From: Rhodopseudomonas palustris
GTDB taxonomy: Bacteria; Pseudomonadota; Alphaproteobacteria; Rhizobiales; Xanthobacteraceae
Direction of reading: 5' to 3'
Length of the DNA stretch: 64,000 bases
Assembly: GCF_007005445.1 (NCBI RefSeq)
Contig: NZ_CP041387.1
Coordinates: forward strand, 186,001-250,000
Shown here: positions 19,969-28,321 of the stretch, in pieces
How positions within the stretch are numbered: position 1 is the first letter of the stretch
Layout: every line of letters begins with the position of its first letter
Position numbers and translations under genes: made by a program
Notes under the pieces: generated by a model
What the model saw: the letters and a program-made list of their open reading frames with translations, nothing else
Database searches by the model: none
What the model was told of the DNA's origin: nothing

Positions 19969-20898
19969 TCAAGCACCCATCAGGGCGCCCACATGAGCCG
20001 CAACAGATTCACCCAGTCCCTGCAGGTCATATCCCCCCTCGAGCACCGATACAATGCGGCCCCCGGCGGTCTGATCCGCCACCTCCATCAGCCTCTCGGT
20101 GACCCAGGCGAAATCTTCTGCGCGCAGGTTCAGGCTCGCCAGCGGATCGCGATAATGAGCGTCGAAGCCGGCCGAAATCACGATCAGTTCCGGGGAGAAC
20201 CGCTTGAGCTGGGGCAGGATCAATTGATCGAACGCGAAACGGAACTCGGTGCCGCCGTCTTCGGAGGCTAGGGGGGCGTTGACGATATTGTCGTGTTCGC
20301 CCCGTTCGCCCTGGGAGCCGGTCCCGGGGAACAGCGGCATCTGGTGGGTCGAACAATACATCACGGTACGGTCGCCCCAGAAGATGTCCTGGGTGCCGTT
20401 GCCGTGATGCACGTCGAAATCCACCACCGCGGCGCGCTCGATGCCGTATTGCCGCTGGGCGTAGCGCGCCGCGATCGCGGCGTTGCCGAAGAAGCAGAAC
20501 CCCATCGGCTTGGTGATCTCGGCATGGTGGCCGGGCGGGCGGGTGGCGACGAAGGCGTTGGCGGCCGTGCCCTTCATCACCGCGTCCACCGCGGCGACCG
20601 AGCCGCCGACGCCGCGCAGCGCCGCCTCGAACGTGCCCGGCGACATCGAGGTGTCGCCGTCGACATAGACGATGCCGGTCGAGGGCGACATGTGGCGCAG
20701 CTCGACGATGTGGTGATCGGTGTGGCACAGCGCGATGTGCTCGAGCGATCCGATCGGCGATTCCGCACGCGCCAGCGCCGCGAACCGCTCCTCACCAAGC
20801 GCCTTGTTGATGGCGACGAGCCGCGCGGCGCGCTCGGGATGTCCTTCCGGCGTGTCATGATCGAGGCACGCGGAATGGGTCAGAAAAAGCGTGGTCAT
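19969..20898 (-). CDS. Histone deacetylase family (class II-like) protein
   Basis: A 309-residue arginase/deacetylase-fold hydrolase. Zinc and catalytic motifs are visible: THSACLDHDTPEGHPERAAR at the N-terminus, the His-His dyad in ATRPPGHHAE, zinc ligands in DFDVHHGNGTQDIFW, and ISAGFDAHYRDPL. GFCFFGNAAIAA and the C-terminal VLEGGYDL also fit. Bacterial members deacetylate acetylpolyamines, acetoin-related or other small acylated amines, or proteins. In this genus they are often annotated as acetylpolyamine amidohydrolase. It is upstream of xseB on the same strand. Confidence 0.9.
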   Translation of the reverse strand: MTTLFLTHSACLDHDTPEGHPERAARLVAINKALGEERFAALARAESPIGSLEHIALCHTDHHIVELRHMSPSTGIVYVDGDTSMSPGTFEAALRGVGGSVAAVDAVMKGTAANAFVATRPPGHHAEITKPMGFCFFGNAAIAARYAQRQYGIERAAVVDFDVHHGNGTQDIFWGDRTVMYCSTHQMPLFPGTGSQGERGEHDNIVNAPLASEDGGTEFRFAFDQLILPQLKRFSPELIVISAGFDAHYRDPLASLNLRAEDFAWVTERLMEVADQTAGGRIVSVLEGGYDLQGLGESVAAHVGALMGA

Positions 20899-21006
20899 TC
20901 GGAATGAGCCCGGCGCCGGTCAGTCTGTGTTCGAATATACTCGGATGAATGTAGTTATTCGTCGCCGCGAGCGAAAGGGCCGCTTAAGGCTTAGCCGTCG
21001 CGTCGC

Positions 21007-22689
21007 TCAATTCAGTCGCACGATTCGATCGGCGGCCGGCGGCGCCACCGGGCTGCCGGTCCTGAAATAAGCGAACAGCGCATCGACGTCGTAGACTCCG
21101 GTTTGCGGTGCAGCACCGGCCTTGAATACGGTGAAGCCGTCGCCGCCCGCGGCGAGAAAGGCGTTGACCGTGACGCGGTACGCCCGTTCCGGATCAATCG
21201 GCGCTCCGTTCAATGTCATCCTGTCGGGCGGAATTCGCGAGCCGGCCGCTGCGGCCGCATCCCAGGCGAAGCTGAACCCCTTCGACACCTGCAGTATCCG
21301 CGGTCGCGCCGGCTCCGCCCATTGCTGCTCCAGCGCCGCTTTGAGCTGTGCGCCGGTCAGCGTCATCGTCACGAGCTGATTGCGGAACGGCTGCGCGGCA
21401 AACACCTGGCCGAAGGTCACCGCACCGCCTTCACCGCCGAGAATATCCGACCGGACACCGCCGGGATTGGTCAATGCGATCTCGGCCCCGCCCTTGTCCT
21501 GGTCCATCGTTGCGGCGAGCTGGGCGTCGGCGACGACGTCGCCGAGCACGCTTTCGCCGGCCATATTCGGCATCCGCGACAGCGCCGCGGTGACCGAGCC
21601 TGCCGGCCGGGCCGCGATCGGACCGGCGAGCCTGTCGTAGGCGGCGATCAGTTCGGTCTGCGCCGGATCCTTCGCGAGCGTGTCGGTGCGGACGATGGTG
21701 TTATTCGCCGTGGCGCTGATCACGTCGCGGGTGGTGGGGTCGAGCTTCAGATCGATCGCCGTGACGATGGTGCCGTATTTGTCGCCGCTGGTCACGAGGC
21801 GGCCGTCGATCCGGCAATTATAGGCGCGGTGGGTGTGGCCGCTGATCACCACGTCGACGGCGCGATCGAGCTTGTTGACGATCTCGACGATCGGGCCGGA
21901 GATTCCCGGGCACGCATTGTAGTCGCCGGTGGGAAAGCCGCCTTCGTGAATCAGCACCACGATCGCCTCGACCCCTTCGGCCTTCAGCTCGGGGATCAAG
22001 GCGTTGACGGTCTCCGCCTCATCCCTGAACGACAGGCCGGCGACGCCCGGCGGCGACACCATGTTGGGGGTGTTCTTCAGCGTCAGCCCGATGAACGCCA
22101 CCGGCACGCCGCCGAATTTGCGGATCGCGTAGGCCGGAAAGACCGTCTTGCCGGTCGCGGTCTCGACCGTGGAGGCGGCCAGATAGTTGAACGCTGCGCC
22201 CTTGAACGGATGCGGCCCGCGGCAGCCGTCCACCGGATGGCAGCCGCCGTTCTGCATCCGGAGCAGTTCGGTCTTGCCTTCGTCGAATTCGTGATTGCCG
22301 ACGGAAGACAACGCCAGTCCCATCACCGACAGCGCCTCGATGGTCGGCTCGTCGTGAAACATCGCCGACAGGAACGGGCTGGCGCCGATCAGGTCGCCGG
22401 CGGCCACGAAGATCGTGTTGCGGCGTCCCTTGCGCAGCTCCTTGACCAGCGTCGCCATATGCTCGGCACCGCCGGCCGCGACCTGGATCTTCTTGGCCGG
22501 GTCCGCCGGATCGTCGATCATGATGCCGCCGGGCGGCGGCTGCAGATTACCGTGAAAGTCGTTGATCGCGAGGATGCGCAGATCGACCGGCGGCGGCAGC
22601 AATTCGGCGGCGCGCGTCGCCGGCGCCGCGGCGAGCATCATCACGGTCGCGGCGGCGAGCAGGGCGGTGCGGTGGCGAAGCTTGGTCAT
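21007..22689 (-). CDS. Periplasmic 5'-nucleotidase / 2',3'-cyclic phosphodiesterase family
   Basis: A 560-residue exported metallophosphoesterase. A signal peptide (MTKLRHRTALLAAATVMMLA to about residue 28) is followed by the calcineurin-like domain: ILAINDFHGNLQPPPGG, VGNHEFDEGKTELL, and SGHTHRAYNC. The C-terminal 5'-nucleotidase domain (residues about 350-540) shows NPGGVRSDI and the substrate-binding VNAFLAAGGDGFT. It hydrolyses nucleotides outside the cytoplasm to recover nucleoside and phosphate. It diverges from the haem-c gene across 224 bases. Confidence 0.92.
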   Translation of the reverse strand: MTKLRHRTALLAAATVMMLAAAPATRAAELLPPPVDLRILAINDFHGNLQPPPGGIMIDDPADPAKKIQVAAGGAEHMATLVKELRKGRRNTIFVAAGDLIGASPFLSAMFHDEPTIEALSVMGLALSSVGNHEFDEGKTELLRMQNGGCHPVDGCRGPHPFKGAAFNYLAASTVETATGKTVFPAYAIRKFGGVPVAFIGLTLKNTPNMVSPPGVAGLSFRDEAETVNALIPELKAEGVEAIVVLIHEGGFPTGDYNACPGISGPIVEIVNKLDRAVDVVISGHTHRAYNCRIDGRLVTSGDKYGTIVTAIDLKLDPTTRDVISATANNTIVRTDTLAKDPAQTELIAAYDRLAGPIAARPAGSVTAALSRMPNMAGESVLGDVVADAQLAATMDQDKGGAEIALTNPGGVRSDILGGEGGAVTFGQVFAAQPFRNQLVTMTLTGAQLKAALEQQWAEPARPRILQVSKGFSFAWDAAAAAGSRIPPDRMTLNGAPIDPERAYRVTVNAFLAAGGDGFTVFKAGAAPQTGVYDVDALFAYFRTGSPVAPPAADRIVRLN

Positions 22690-22913
22690 CGGCGATCCGG
22701 ACAGAGCTGTTGGAGGCCCCGCATCGCCTGCCGCGTGTCCGAATGCAAGCGCGGCGTGGCGTCGCTTTGCCGCATCGCGAACGCTATCGATCCTTCGCCG
22801 AATACCAACCTTGCGGCCGTGCCGATTGAATTGGACGTCGGCGGCGCGTTACTGATGCCGTTCCATCGGCGCGTCGCCGAGTCGCGACGCTCGTACAATC
22901 CCGGGGATGACGC

Positions 22914-23390
22914 ATGAAGAGGTTCTCGCTCGCCAAGCCCGCTGCTGTGGTCATCGGTGCCATGGCACTGGTCGGCACGGTCTCCCTTGCCGGCGCGCAG
23001 CAACCGCGGGAAGGCGAGAGGCCCCAGCCGCGCCTCGCCGATCTGATGCAGGGCGCACAGGTCGGGCACATCAAGCTGTGGTTCGCCGGTAAGGCCGGCA
23101 ATTGGGGACTGGCGACCTACGAGACCAAGCAGCTCAAGACCAGGCTGGAAGACGCCGCAGCACTGTATCAGAGTCTGCCGGTCAACGACGTCACCACCAT
23201 GGCCAAGCCGCTCGACGCCATATCGGCGGCGATCGCCGCCAAGGATCGCCGGGAATTCGTCCGCGCCTATGGTGAACTCACCGCGGGATGCAATTCCTGC
23301 CACCAGTCGGTGAAGCTCGGCTTCATCAGGATGCAGACGCCTGCGGCGAATCCGTTCAGCAACCAAGAATTCGGGGCGGGGAAGAAGTAA
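22914..23390 (+). CDS. Small periplasmic c-type cytochrome-like protein
   Basis: A 158-residue protein with a signal peptide (MKRFSLAKPAAVVIGAMALV to about residue 29). A single haem-c attachment site, C126-N-S-C129-H130, lies near the C-terminus. The rest is helical, including KLWFAGKAGNWGLATYETKQ. A C-terminal haem motif after a mostly helical chain recalls cytochrome c', but the spacing and the tail after the motif differ, so it is probably a relative of unknown role in electron transfer or gas binding. It stands alone between the 5'-nucleotidase and the kdp locus. Confidence 0.75.
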   Translation: MKRFSLAKPAAVVIGAMALVGTVSLAGAQQPREGERPQPRLADLMQGAQVGHIKLWFAGKAGNWGLATYETKQLKTRLEDAAALYQSLPVNDVTTMAKPLDAISAAIAAKDRREFVRAYGELTAGCNSCHQSVKLGFIRMQTPAANPFSNQEFGAGKK

Positions 23391-23709
23391 GCGGCCAGGG
23401 CGGCGAACGAAGCCCGCTTATTCGATACCCGCGTCCCGCGTCGCGCCCCGACTGCGCCCTTGCGCCGGTCGGCTCGCCGATCGTCGCCTCCTGGCCGGAG
23501 CGTCCTGCTTGCGGGCCGAAGCCGCATGGCGCTGCGAAGATGGGCCAGCCGCGTTCTGCCGTGGCCTCCGTGGGCAGCAGCCCTGATGATTGCGCCCGGG
23601 TCCGGCGGGCATCTTTATCCCGTCTTTATGCTCCGACCGTCATTTCCGCATCGTTTCCTTACGTGCCGATCGATACCTGCCTCCTGACGCAATCTTTCAG
23701 GAGGCTTCG
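23391..23709. other. Region upstream of the kdp operon
   Basis: 319 bases without a gene, carrying the presumed kdp promoter. The candidate KdpE box at 23614-23630 is the only motif I can support. A strong ribosome site (CAGGAGG, about 23697-23703) precedes the first small ORF. Confidence 0.6.
23614..23630 (+). promoter_or_regulatory. Candidate KdpE operator
   Basis: TTTATC-N5-TTTATG, close to the E. coli KdpE consensus TTTATA-N5-TTTACA with the same five-base spacing. It lies about 80 bases upstream of the first kdp-associated start codon. Match found by eye. Confidence 0.55.
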
Positions 23710-23793
23710 ATGCTCGATCTGTTCATGTTGCTGACCGGTGCCGGACTGTTCGTCTTGACCATTGGCTATGCCTACACCTGCGAGCGGATTTGA
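23710..23793 (+). CDS. 27-residue membrane micro-protein preceding kdpF
   Basis: A single hydrophobic helix followed by a short polar tail: MLDLFMLLTGAGLFVLTIGY then AYTCERI. A strong Shine-Dalgarno sequence (CAGGAGG) sits about seven bases upstream, and the stop codon is ten bases before kdpF. The helix plus a C-terminal 'Cys-Glu-Arg-hydrophobic' tail resembles short ORFs I recall upstream of kdpF in other bacteria, usually left unannotated. By analogy with KdpF it may be a peripheral lipid-like subunit or assembly factor of the Kdp complex. No function is established from sequence. Confidence 0.7.
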   Translation: MLDLFMLLTGAGLFVLTIGYAYTCERI

Positions 23794-23803
23794 GAGGCAC
23801 ACC

Positions 23804-23893
23804 ATGTCGCTCGATCTCGCACTCGCTGCGGCGGTGACCGCCGGGCTCCTCCTCTATCTCACCTATGCGCTGCTGCGTCCGGAACGGTTCTGA
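23804..23893 (+). CDS. kdpF: K+-transporting ATPase subunit KdpF
   Basis: A 29-residue single-pass membrane peptide, [20 protein letters not shown] followed by YALLRPERF. The LYAL(L)RPE-F ending is the KdpF signature. KdpF stabilises the KdpABC complex in the inner membrane. It is ten bases upstream of kdpA and in the same operon. Confidence 0.92.
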   Translation: MSLDLALAAAVTAGLLLYLTYALLRPERF

Positions 23894-23903
23894 GGAGAGA
23901 GCC

Positions 23904-25607
23904 ATGACTCTGATCGGCTGGATACAAATTCTCCTGTTCGGCGCCGTCGTCGTGGCGCTGACGGCGCCGCTCGGCGCCTACCTGACCGCCGTGTTCGATG
24001 GTCGCCGCACGTGGCTGTCGCCCGTTCTCGTCCCGGTCGAGCGCGCGCTGTATCGCGCCGCGGGTGTCGATCCGCAGCACGAGCAGCACTGGCTGAGCTA
24101 CGCGCTGTCGCTCCTGCTGTTCCACGTCGGCGGATTCCTGCTGCTCTATGCGCTGCTCCGGCTGCAGGCAGGACTGCCGCTCAATCCGGCGGCGCAGGGC
24201 GCGGTGGCCCCCGATCTGGCCCTCAACACCGCGATCTCGTTCATCACCAATACCAACTGGCAGAACTACGGCGGCGAGACCACGCTGTCCTACCTCACCC
24301 AGATGCTCGGGCTCACGCATCAGAATTTTCTTTCGGCGGCGACCGGGATCGTGCTGGCGGTGGCACTGATCCGAGGCTTTGCCCGTGCGTCGATGACGAC
24401 GGTGGGAAGTTTCTGGGTCGATATCACCCGCTGCACTCTCTATGTGCTGCTGCCGATGTGCGTGCCGTTGGCGCTTTTCCTGGTGTGGCAGGGCGTGCCG
24501 CAGACGCTGGGGCCCTATGCCGAGGCGACGACGCTGGAAGGCGCGCGGCAGACGATCGCGCTCGGTCCGGTGGCGTCGCAGGTTGCAATCAAAATGCTCG
24601 GCACGAATGGCGGCGGTTTCTTCAACGCCAACGCCGCGCATCCGTTCGAGAACCCGACCGCGCTGTCGAATTTCGTGCAGATGCTGGCGATCTTCGTGAT
24701 CGGCGCGGCAATGACCAACGTGTTTGGCCGCATGGTCGGTAACCAGCGCCAGGGTTGGGCGATCCTCGCGGCTATGGGCGTGTTGTTCATCGTCGGAGTC
24801 ACGGTCTGCTACTGGGCGGAGGCCAACGGCACCCAGGCCCTGCACGCGCTCGGACTTGCCGGCGGCAACATGGAAGGCAAGGAAGTCCGCTTCGGCATCG
24901 CCGCCTCGGCCCTGTTCGCGGTGGTTACCACTGCGGCATCCTGCGGGGCCGTCAATTCGATGCACGACGCCTTCACCGCGCTCGGCGGCATGATCCCGTT
25001 GGTCAACATGGAGCTCGGCGAGATTGTGATCGGCGGCGTCGGCGCCGGCCTCTACGGCATGTTGCTGTTTGCTATCCTGACGGTCTTCATTGCCGGGTTG
25101 ATGGTCGGCCGCACTCCGGAATACGTCGGCAAGAGGATCGAGGCGCGCGAGGTCAAGATGGCCATGCTGGCGATCCTGATCCTGCCGCTGATGATGCTGG
25201 GCTGGACCGCAATCGCCGTGGTGTACCCGCCGGCGGTGGCGTCGATGGCCAATGCCGGGCCTCACGGCTTCTCCGAGGTGCTGTACGCCTTCACTTCGCA
25301 GACGGCGAACAACGGCTCGGCATTCGCCGGGCTGAGCGGGAATACACCCTTCTACAACCTCGCGGGTGCGGTGGCGATGTTCGTCGGCCGGTTCTGGGTG
25401 ATCGTGCCGGCGCTGGCGATTGCTGGCTCGCTCGCTGGCAAAAAATCGATCCGCGCGTCGTCGGGCACCTTCCCGACCACCGGTGCGCTGTTCGTCGGGC
25501 TGCTGATCGGGGTCATCCTGATCGTCGGCGGTCTGACGTTTTTTCCGGCGCTCGCCGTCGGGCCGCTCGTCGAGCACTTGGCGATGGCGGCGGGTCAAGT
25601 GTTCTAG
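23904..25607 (+). CDS. kdpA: K+-transporting ATPase subunit KdpA
   Basis: A 567-residue membrane protein starting at [20 protein letters not shown], with about ten transmembrane segments. KdpA is the K+ channel-like subunit of the high-affinity Kdp pump. The selectivity-filter regions are visible, including [36 protein letters not shown] and [20 protein letters not shown]. The start at 23904 directly follows the GAGGAGAG ribosome site; the open frame to 23865 overlaps kdpF. Ten bases separate it from kdpB. Confidence 0.97.
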   Translation: MTLIGWIQILLFGAVVVALTAPLGAYLTAVFDGRRTWLSPVLVPVERALYRAAGVDPQHEQHWLSYALSLLLFHVGGFLLLYALLRLQAGLPLNPAAQGAVAPDLALNTAISFITNTNWQNYGGETTLSYLTQMLGLTHQNFLSAATGIVLAVALIRGFARASMTTVGSFWVDITRCTLYVLLPMCVPLALFLVWQGVPQTLGPYAEATTLEGARQTIALGPVASQVAIKMLGTNGGGFFNANAAHPFENPTALSNFVQMLAIFVIGAAMTNVFGRMVGNQRQGWAILAAMGVLFIVGVTVCYWAEANGTQALHALGLAGGNMEGKEVRFGIAASALFAVVTTAASCGAVNSMHDAFTALGGMIPLVNMELGEIVIGGVGAGLYGMLLFAILTVFIAGLMVGRTPEYVGKRIEAREVKMAMLAILILPLMMLGWTAIAVVYPPAVASMANAGPHGFSEVLYAFTSQTANNGSAFAGLSGNTPFYNLAGAVAMFVGRFWVIVPALAIAGSLAGKKSIRASSGTFPTTGALFVGLLIGVILIVGGLTFFPALAVGPLVEHLAMAAGQVF

Positions 25608-25617
25608 GAGCAAGATC

Positions 25618-27690
25618 ATGCAAGCTTCCAAACTCCGCAAGCGGGCGAGAAAGACCACACTGCTCGATCCCGCGATCATGTTGCCGGCGATCGGTCAGGC
25701 GTTCGTCAAGCTCGATCCGCGCACGCTGGTGAAGAACCCGGTGATGTTCGTACTCGAAGTCGTGACGGTGCTGGCCACGGTCTTGTTGATCCGGGACATG
25801 GCGACGGGCAACGGCGAGCTCGCCTTCGAACTCCAGATCGCGATCTGGCTGTGGTTCACCGTGCTGTTCGCGAATTTCGCCGAAGCGATCGCCGAGGGGC
25901 GCGGCAAGGCGCAGGCCGATACGCTGCGGCAGACGCGCGCCAGCACGGTCGCGAAGCGGTTGCTGATGCCCGGTAACAATGAACTCTTCGAGAGGGTCGC
26001 GGCCGAGCGTCTCATGGTCGATGATCTGGTGGTGTGCGAGGCCGGCGACGTGATCCCTGGCGACGGCGAGGTCATCGAGGGCATCGCTTCGGTCAACGAA
26101 GCCGCGGTGACCGGTGAGTCCGCGCCGGTGATCAGGGAGTCGGGCGGCGACCGCTCGGCGGTGACCGGCGGCACGACGGTTCTGTCCGACCGCATCGTGG
26201 TCCGCATCACCTCGCAGCCCGGTTCCTCGTTTCTCGATCGCATGATCAAGCTGGTCGAGGGAGCCGAGCGGCAAAAGACGCCGAACGAGATAGCGCTCAA
26301 TATCCTGCTGGTCGGGCTCACCATCATCTTCGTGTTCGCCACCGCTTCGATCCCGAGCTTCGCCTCCTATGCGGGCGGATCGATCTCGGTGATCGTGCTG
26401 GTGGCGCTGTTCGTCACGCTGATTCCGACGACCATTGGCGCATTGCTGTCGGCGATCGGCATCGCCGGCATGGATCGGCTGGTGCGCTTCAACGTGCTGT
26501 CGATGTCGGGACGCGCCGTCGAGGCGGCAGGCGATATCGACACGCTGTTGCTGGACAAGACCGGCACGATCACCTTCGGCAACAGACTCGCCACCGAGAT
26601 CATCCCGGTGCCGGGCGTCACCGAACAAGAAGCGGCCACTGCGGCGCTGCTCGCCAGCGAAGCCGACGAGACCGCCGAGGGGCGCTCCATCGTGGCGCTG
26701 GCGCAGGAGAAATATGCTGTAGCGCCGCAACCGGCGGACCAGCGAGCGAAGTTCGTTCCGTTCAGCGCCAATACGCGGTTGTCCGGCGTCGACAGTGGCG
26801 GCCGCCGCTTGCGCAAGGGGGCGATCGACTCGGTCTTCGGCTTCGTGCGGGAGCAATCCGGCAGTGAGGTAAGCGAGCCGCCGGCGTTCCGCGCCGCGGT
26901 CGACCGCATCGCCCGCTCCGGTGGCACGCCGCTCGGACTGGCGGAGGGAGGGAGACTGCTCGGCGTCATCCATCTCAAGGACGTGGTCAAGCCGGACGTC
27001 CGGGACCGTTTCGCCGCGCTCCGGCGGATGGGAATCAAGACGGTGATGATCACCGGCGACAATCCGGTGACCGCGGCCTCGATCGCATCCGAAGCCGGCG
27101 TCGACGATTTCATTGCCCAGGCCACCCCCGAGGACAAGCTGCGCTATATCCGTGGCGAGCAGGCGCAGGGGCGCCTGATCGCGATGTGCGGCGATGGAAC
27201 CAACGATGCCCCCGCGCTGGCGCAGGCCGATGTCGGGGTGGCGATGCAGAGCGGCACGCAGGCCGCGCGCGAGGCCGGCAACATGGTCGACCTCGATTCC
27301 GATCCGACCAAGCTGATCGAGGTGGTCGAAATCGGCAAGCAACTACTGATGACCCGCGGCGCGCTCACGACGTTTTCGATCGCCAACGACGTCGCGAAGT
27401 ATTTCGCGATCATTCCGGCGATGTTCGTGGCGTTCTATCCGCAGCTCGGCGCCCTCAATGTCATGGGTCTGTCGACGCCGCAGAGCGCCATTCTGTCTGC
27501 AATCATCTTCAACGCGCTGATCATCATCGCGCTGATTCCGCTGGCGTTGAAGGGCGTCACCTACCGGCCGATCGGCGCCGCGGCGCTGCTGCGGCGGAAT
27601 CTTCTGATCTACGGACTTGGCGGCATCGTGCTGCCGTTTGTCGGCATCAAGGCGATCGACCTCGCCGTCACCGCGCTGCATCTCGTGTAA
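25618..27690 (+). CDS. kdpB: K+-transporting ATPase subunit KdpB (P-type ATPase)
   Basis: A 690-residue P-type ATPase that energises potassium uptake. The phosphorylated aspartate is D313 in [27 protein letters not shown] marks the actuator domain, [15 protein letters not shown] the nucleotide-binding domain, and [20 protein letters not shown] the hinge. Length is normal. It lies between kdpA and kdpC with spacers of ten and thirteen bases. Confidence 0.98.
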   Translation: MQASKLRKRARKTTLLDPAIMLPAIGQAFVKLDPRTLVKNPVMFVLEVVTVLATVLLIRDMATGNGELAFELQIAIWLWFTVLFANFAEAIAEGRGKAQADTLRQTRASTVAKRLLMPGNNELFERVAAERLMVDDLVVCEAGDVIPGDGEVIEGIASVNEAAVTGESAPVIRESGGDRSAVTGGTTVLSDRIVVRITSQPGSSFLDRMIKLVEGAERQKTPNEIALNILLVGLTIIFVFATASIPSFASYAGGSISVIVLVALFVTLIPTTIGALLSAIGIAGMDRLVRFNVLSMSGRAVEAAGDIDTLLLDKTGTITFGNRLATEIIPVPGVTEQEAATAALLASEADETAEGRSIVALAQEKYAVAPQPADQRAKFVPFSANTRLSGVDSGGRRLRKGAIDSVFGFVREQSGSEVSEPPAFRAAVDRIARSGGTPLGLAEGGRLLGVIHLKDVVKPDVRDRFAALRRMGIKTVMITGDNPVTAASIASEAGVDDFIAQATPEDKLRYIRGEQAQGRLIAMCGDGTNDAPALAQADVGVAMQSGTQAAREAGNMVDLDSDPTKLIEVVEIGKQLLMTRGALTTFSIANDVAKYFAIIPAMFVAFYPQLGALNVMGLSTPQSAILSAIIFNALIIIALIPLALKGVTYRPIGAAALLRRNLLIYGLGGIVLPFVGIKAIDLAVTALHLV

Positions 27691-27703
27691 AGAGGAGGCC
27701 GTC

Positions 27704-28306
27704 ATGTTGAAGGAAATCCGTCCCGCGCTGGTGGTGTTCGCCGTGCTCACGCTGCTCACCGGTCTGCTCTATCCGCTGGCGATCACCGGCGTTGCGCAGG
27801 TGCTGCTGCCGACGCAGGCCAACGGCAGCCTGGTCGAGCAGAACGGTCGGGTGATCGGCTCGGCGCTGATCGGTCAGGCGTTCACCGACCCGAGATATTT
27901 TCACGGCCGCCTTTCGGCCACCACCGCGCCGGACCCGCAGGACGCAACCAAGACCGTGCCGGCGCCCTACAATGCGGCGAACTCGATGGGCGCCAATCTC
28001 GGCCCGACCAGCGCGGCGCTGAAGGAACGGCTGGCCGCCGACGTCACGGTGCTGAAGTCCGCCAACCCGGGCGCCGCCGTACCGATCGATCTGGTGACCA
28101 CCTCGGGCAGTGGCCTCGACCCGGACATTTCGCCGGAGGCCGCGCTGTTTCAGGTTGGACGAGTCGCCAAGGCGCGGGGCGTCGATGAGGGAAAACTCCG
28201 GGCGCTGGTCGACAGCCAAGCCCAGGGCCGCGACCTCGGCCTGTTCGGCGAACCGCGCGTAAATGTACTGAAATTGAACCTTGCGCTGGATAGGATGGGG
28301 CTCTGA
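27704..28306 (+). CDS. kdpC: K+-transporting ATPase subunit KdpC
   Basis: A 200-residue protein starting at [20 protein letters not shown], one N-terminal transmembrane helix followed by a periplasmic domain. Family blocks include [29 protein letters not shown] and [20 protein letters not shown]. KdpC aids assembly and ATP use by KdpB. The frame is open upstream into kdpB, but the ATG at 27704 with AGAGGAGG before it is the evident start. Confidence 0.97.
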   Translation: MLKEIRPALVVFAVLTLLTGLLYPLAITGVAQVLLPTQANGSLVEQNGRVIGSALIGQAFTDPRYFHGRLSATTAPDPQDATKTVPAPYNAANSMGANLGPTSAALKERLAADVTVLKSANPGAAVPIDLVTTSGSGLDPDISPEAALFQVGRVAKARGVDEGKLRALVDSQAQGRDLGLFGEPRVNVLKLNLALDRMGL

Positions 28307-28321
28307 ACCGATCGAGGCGAG

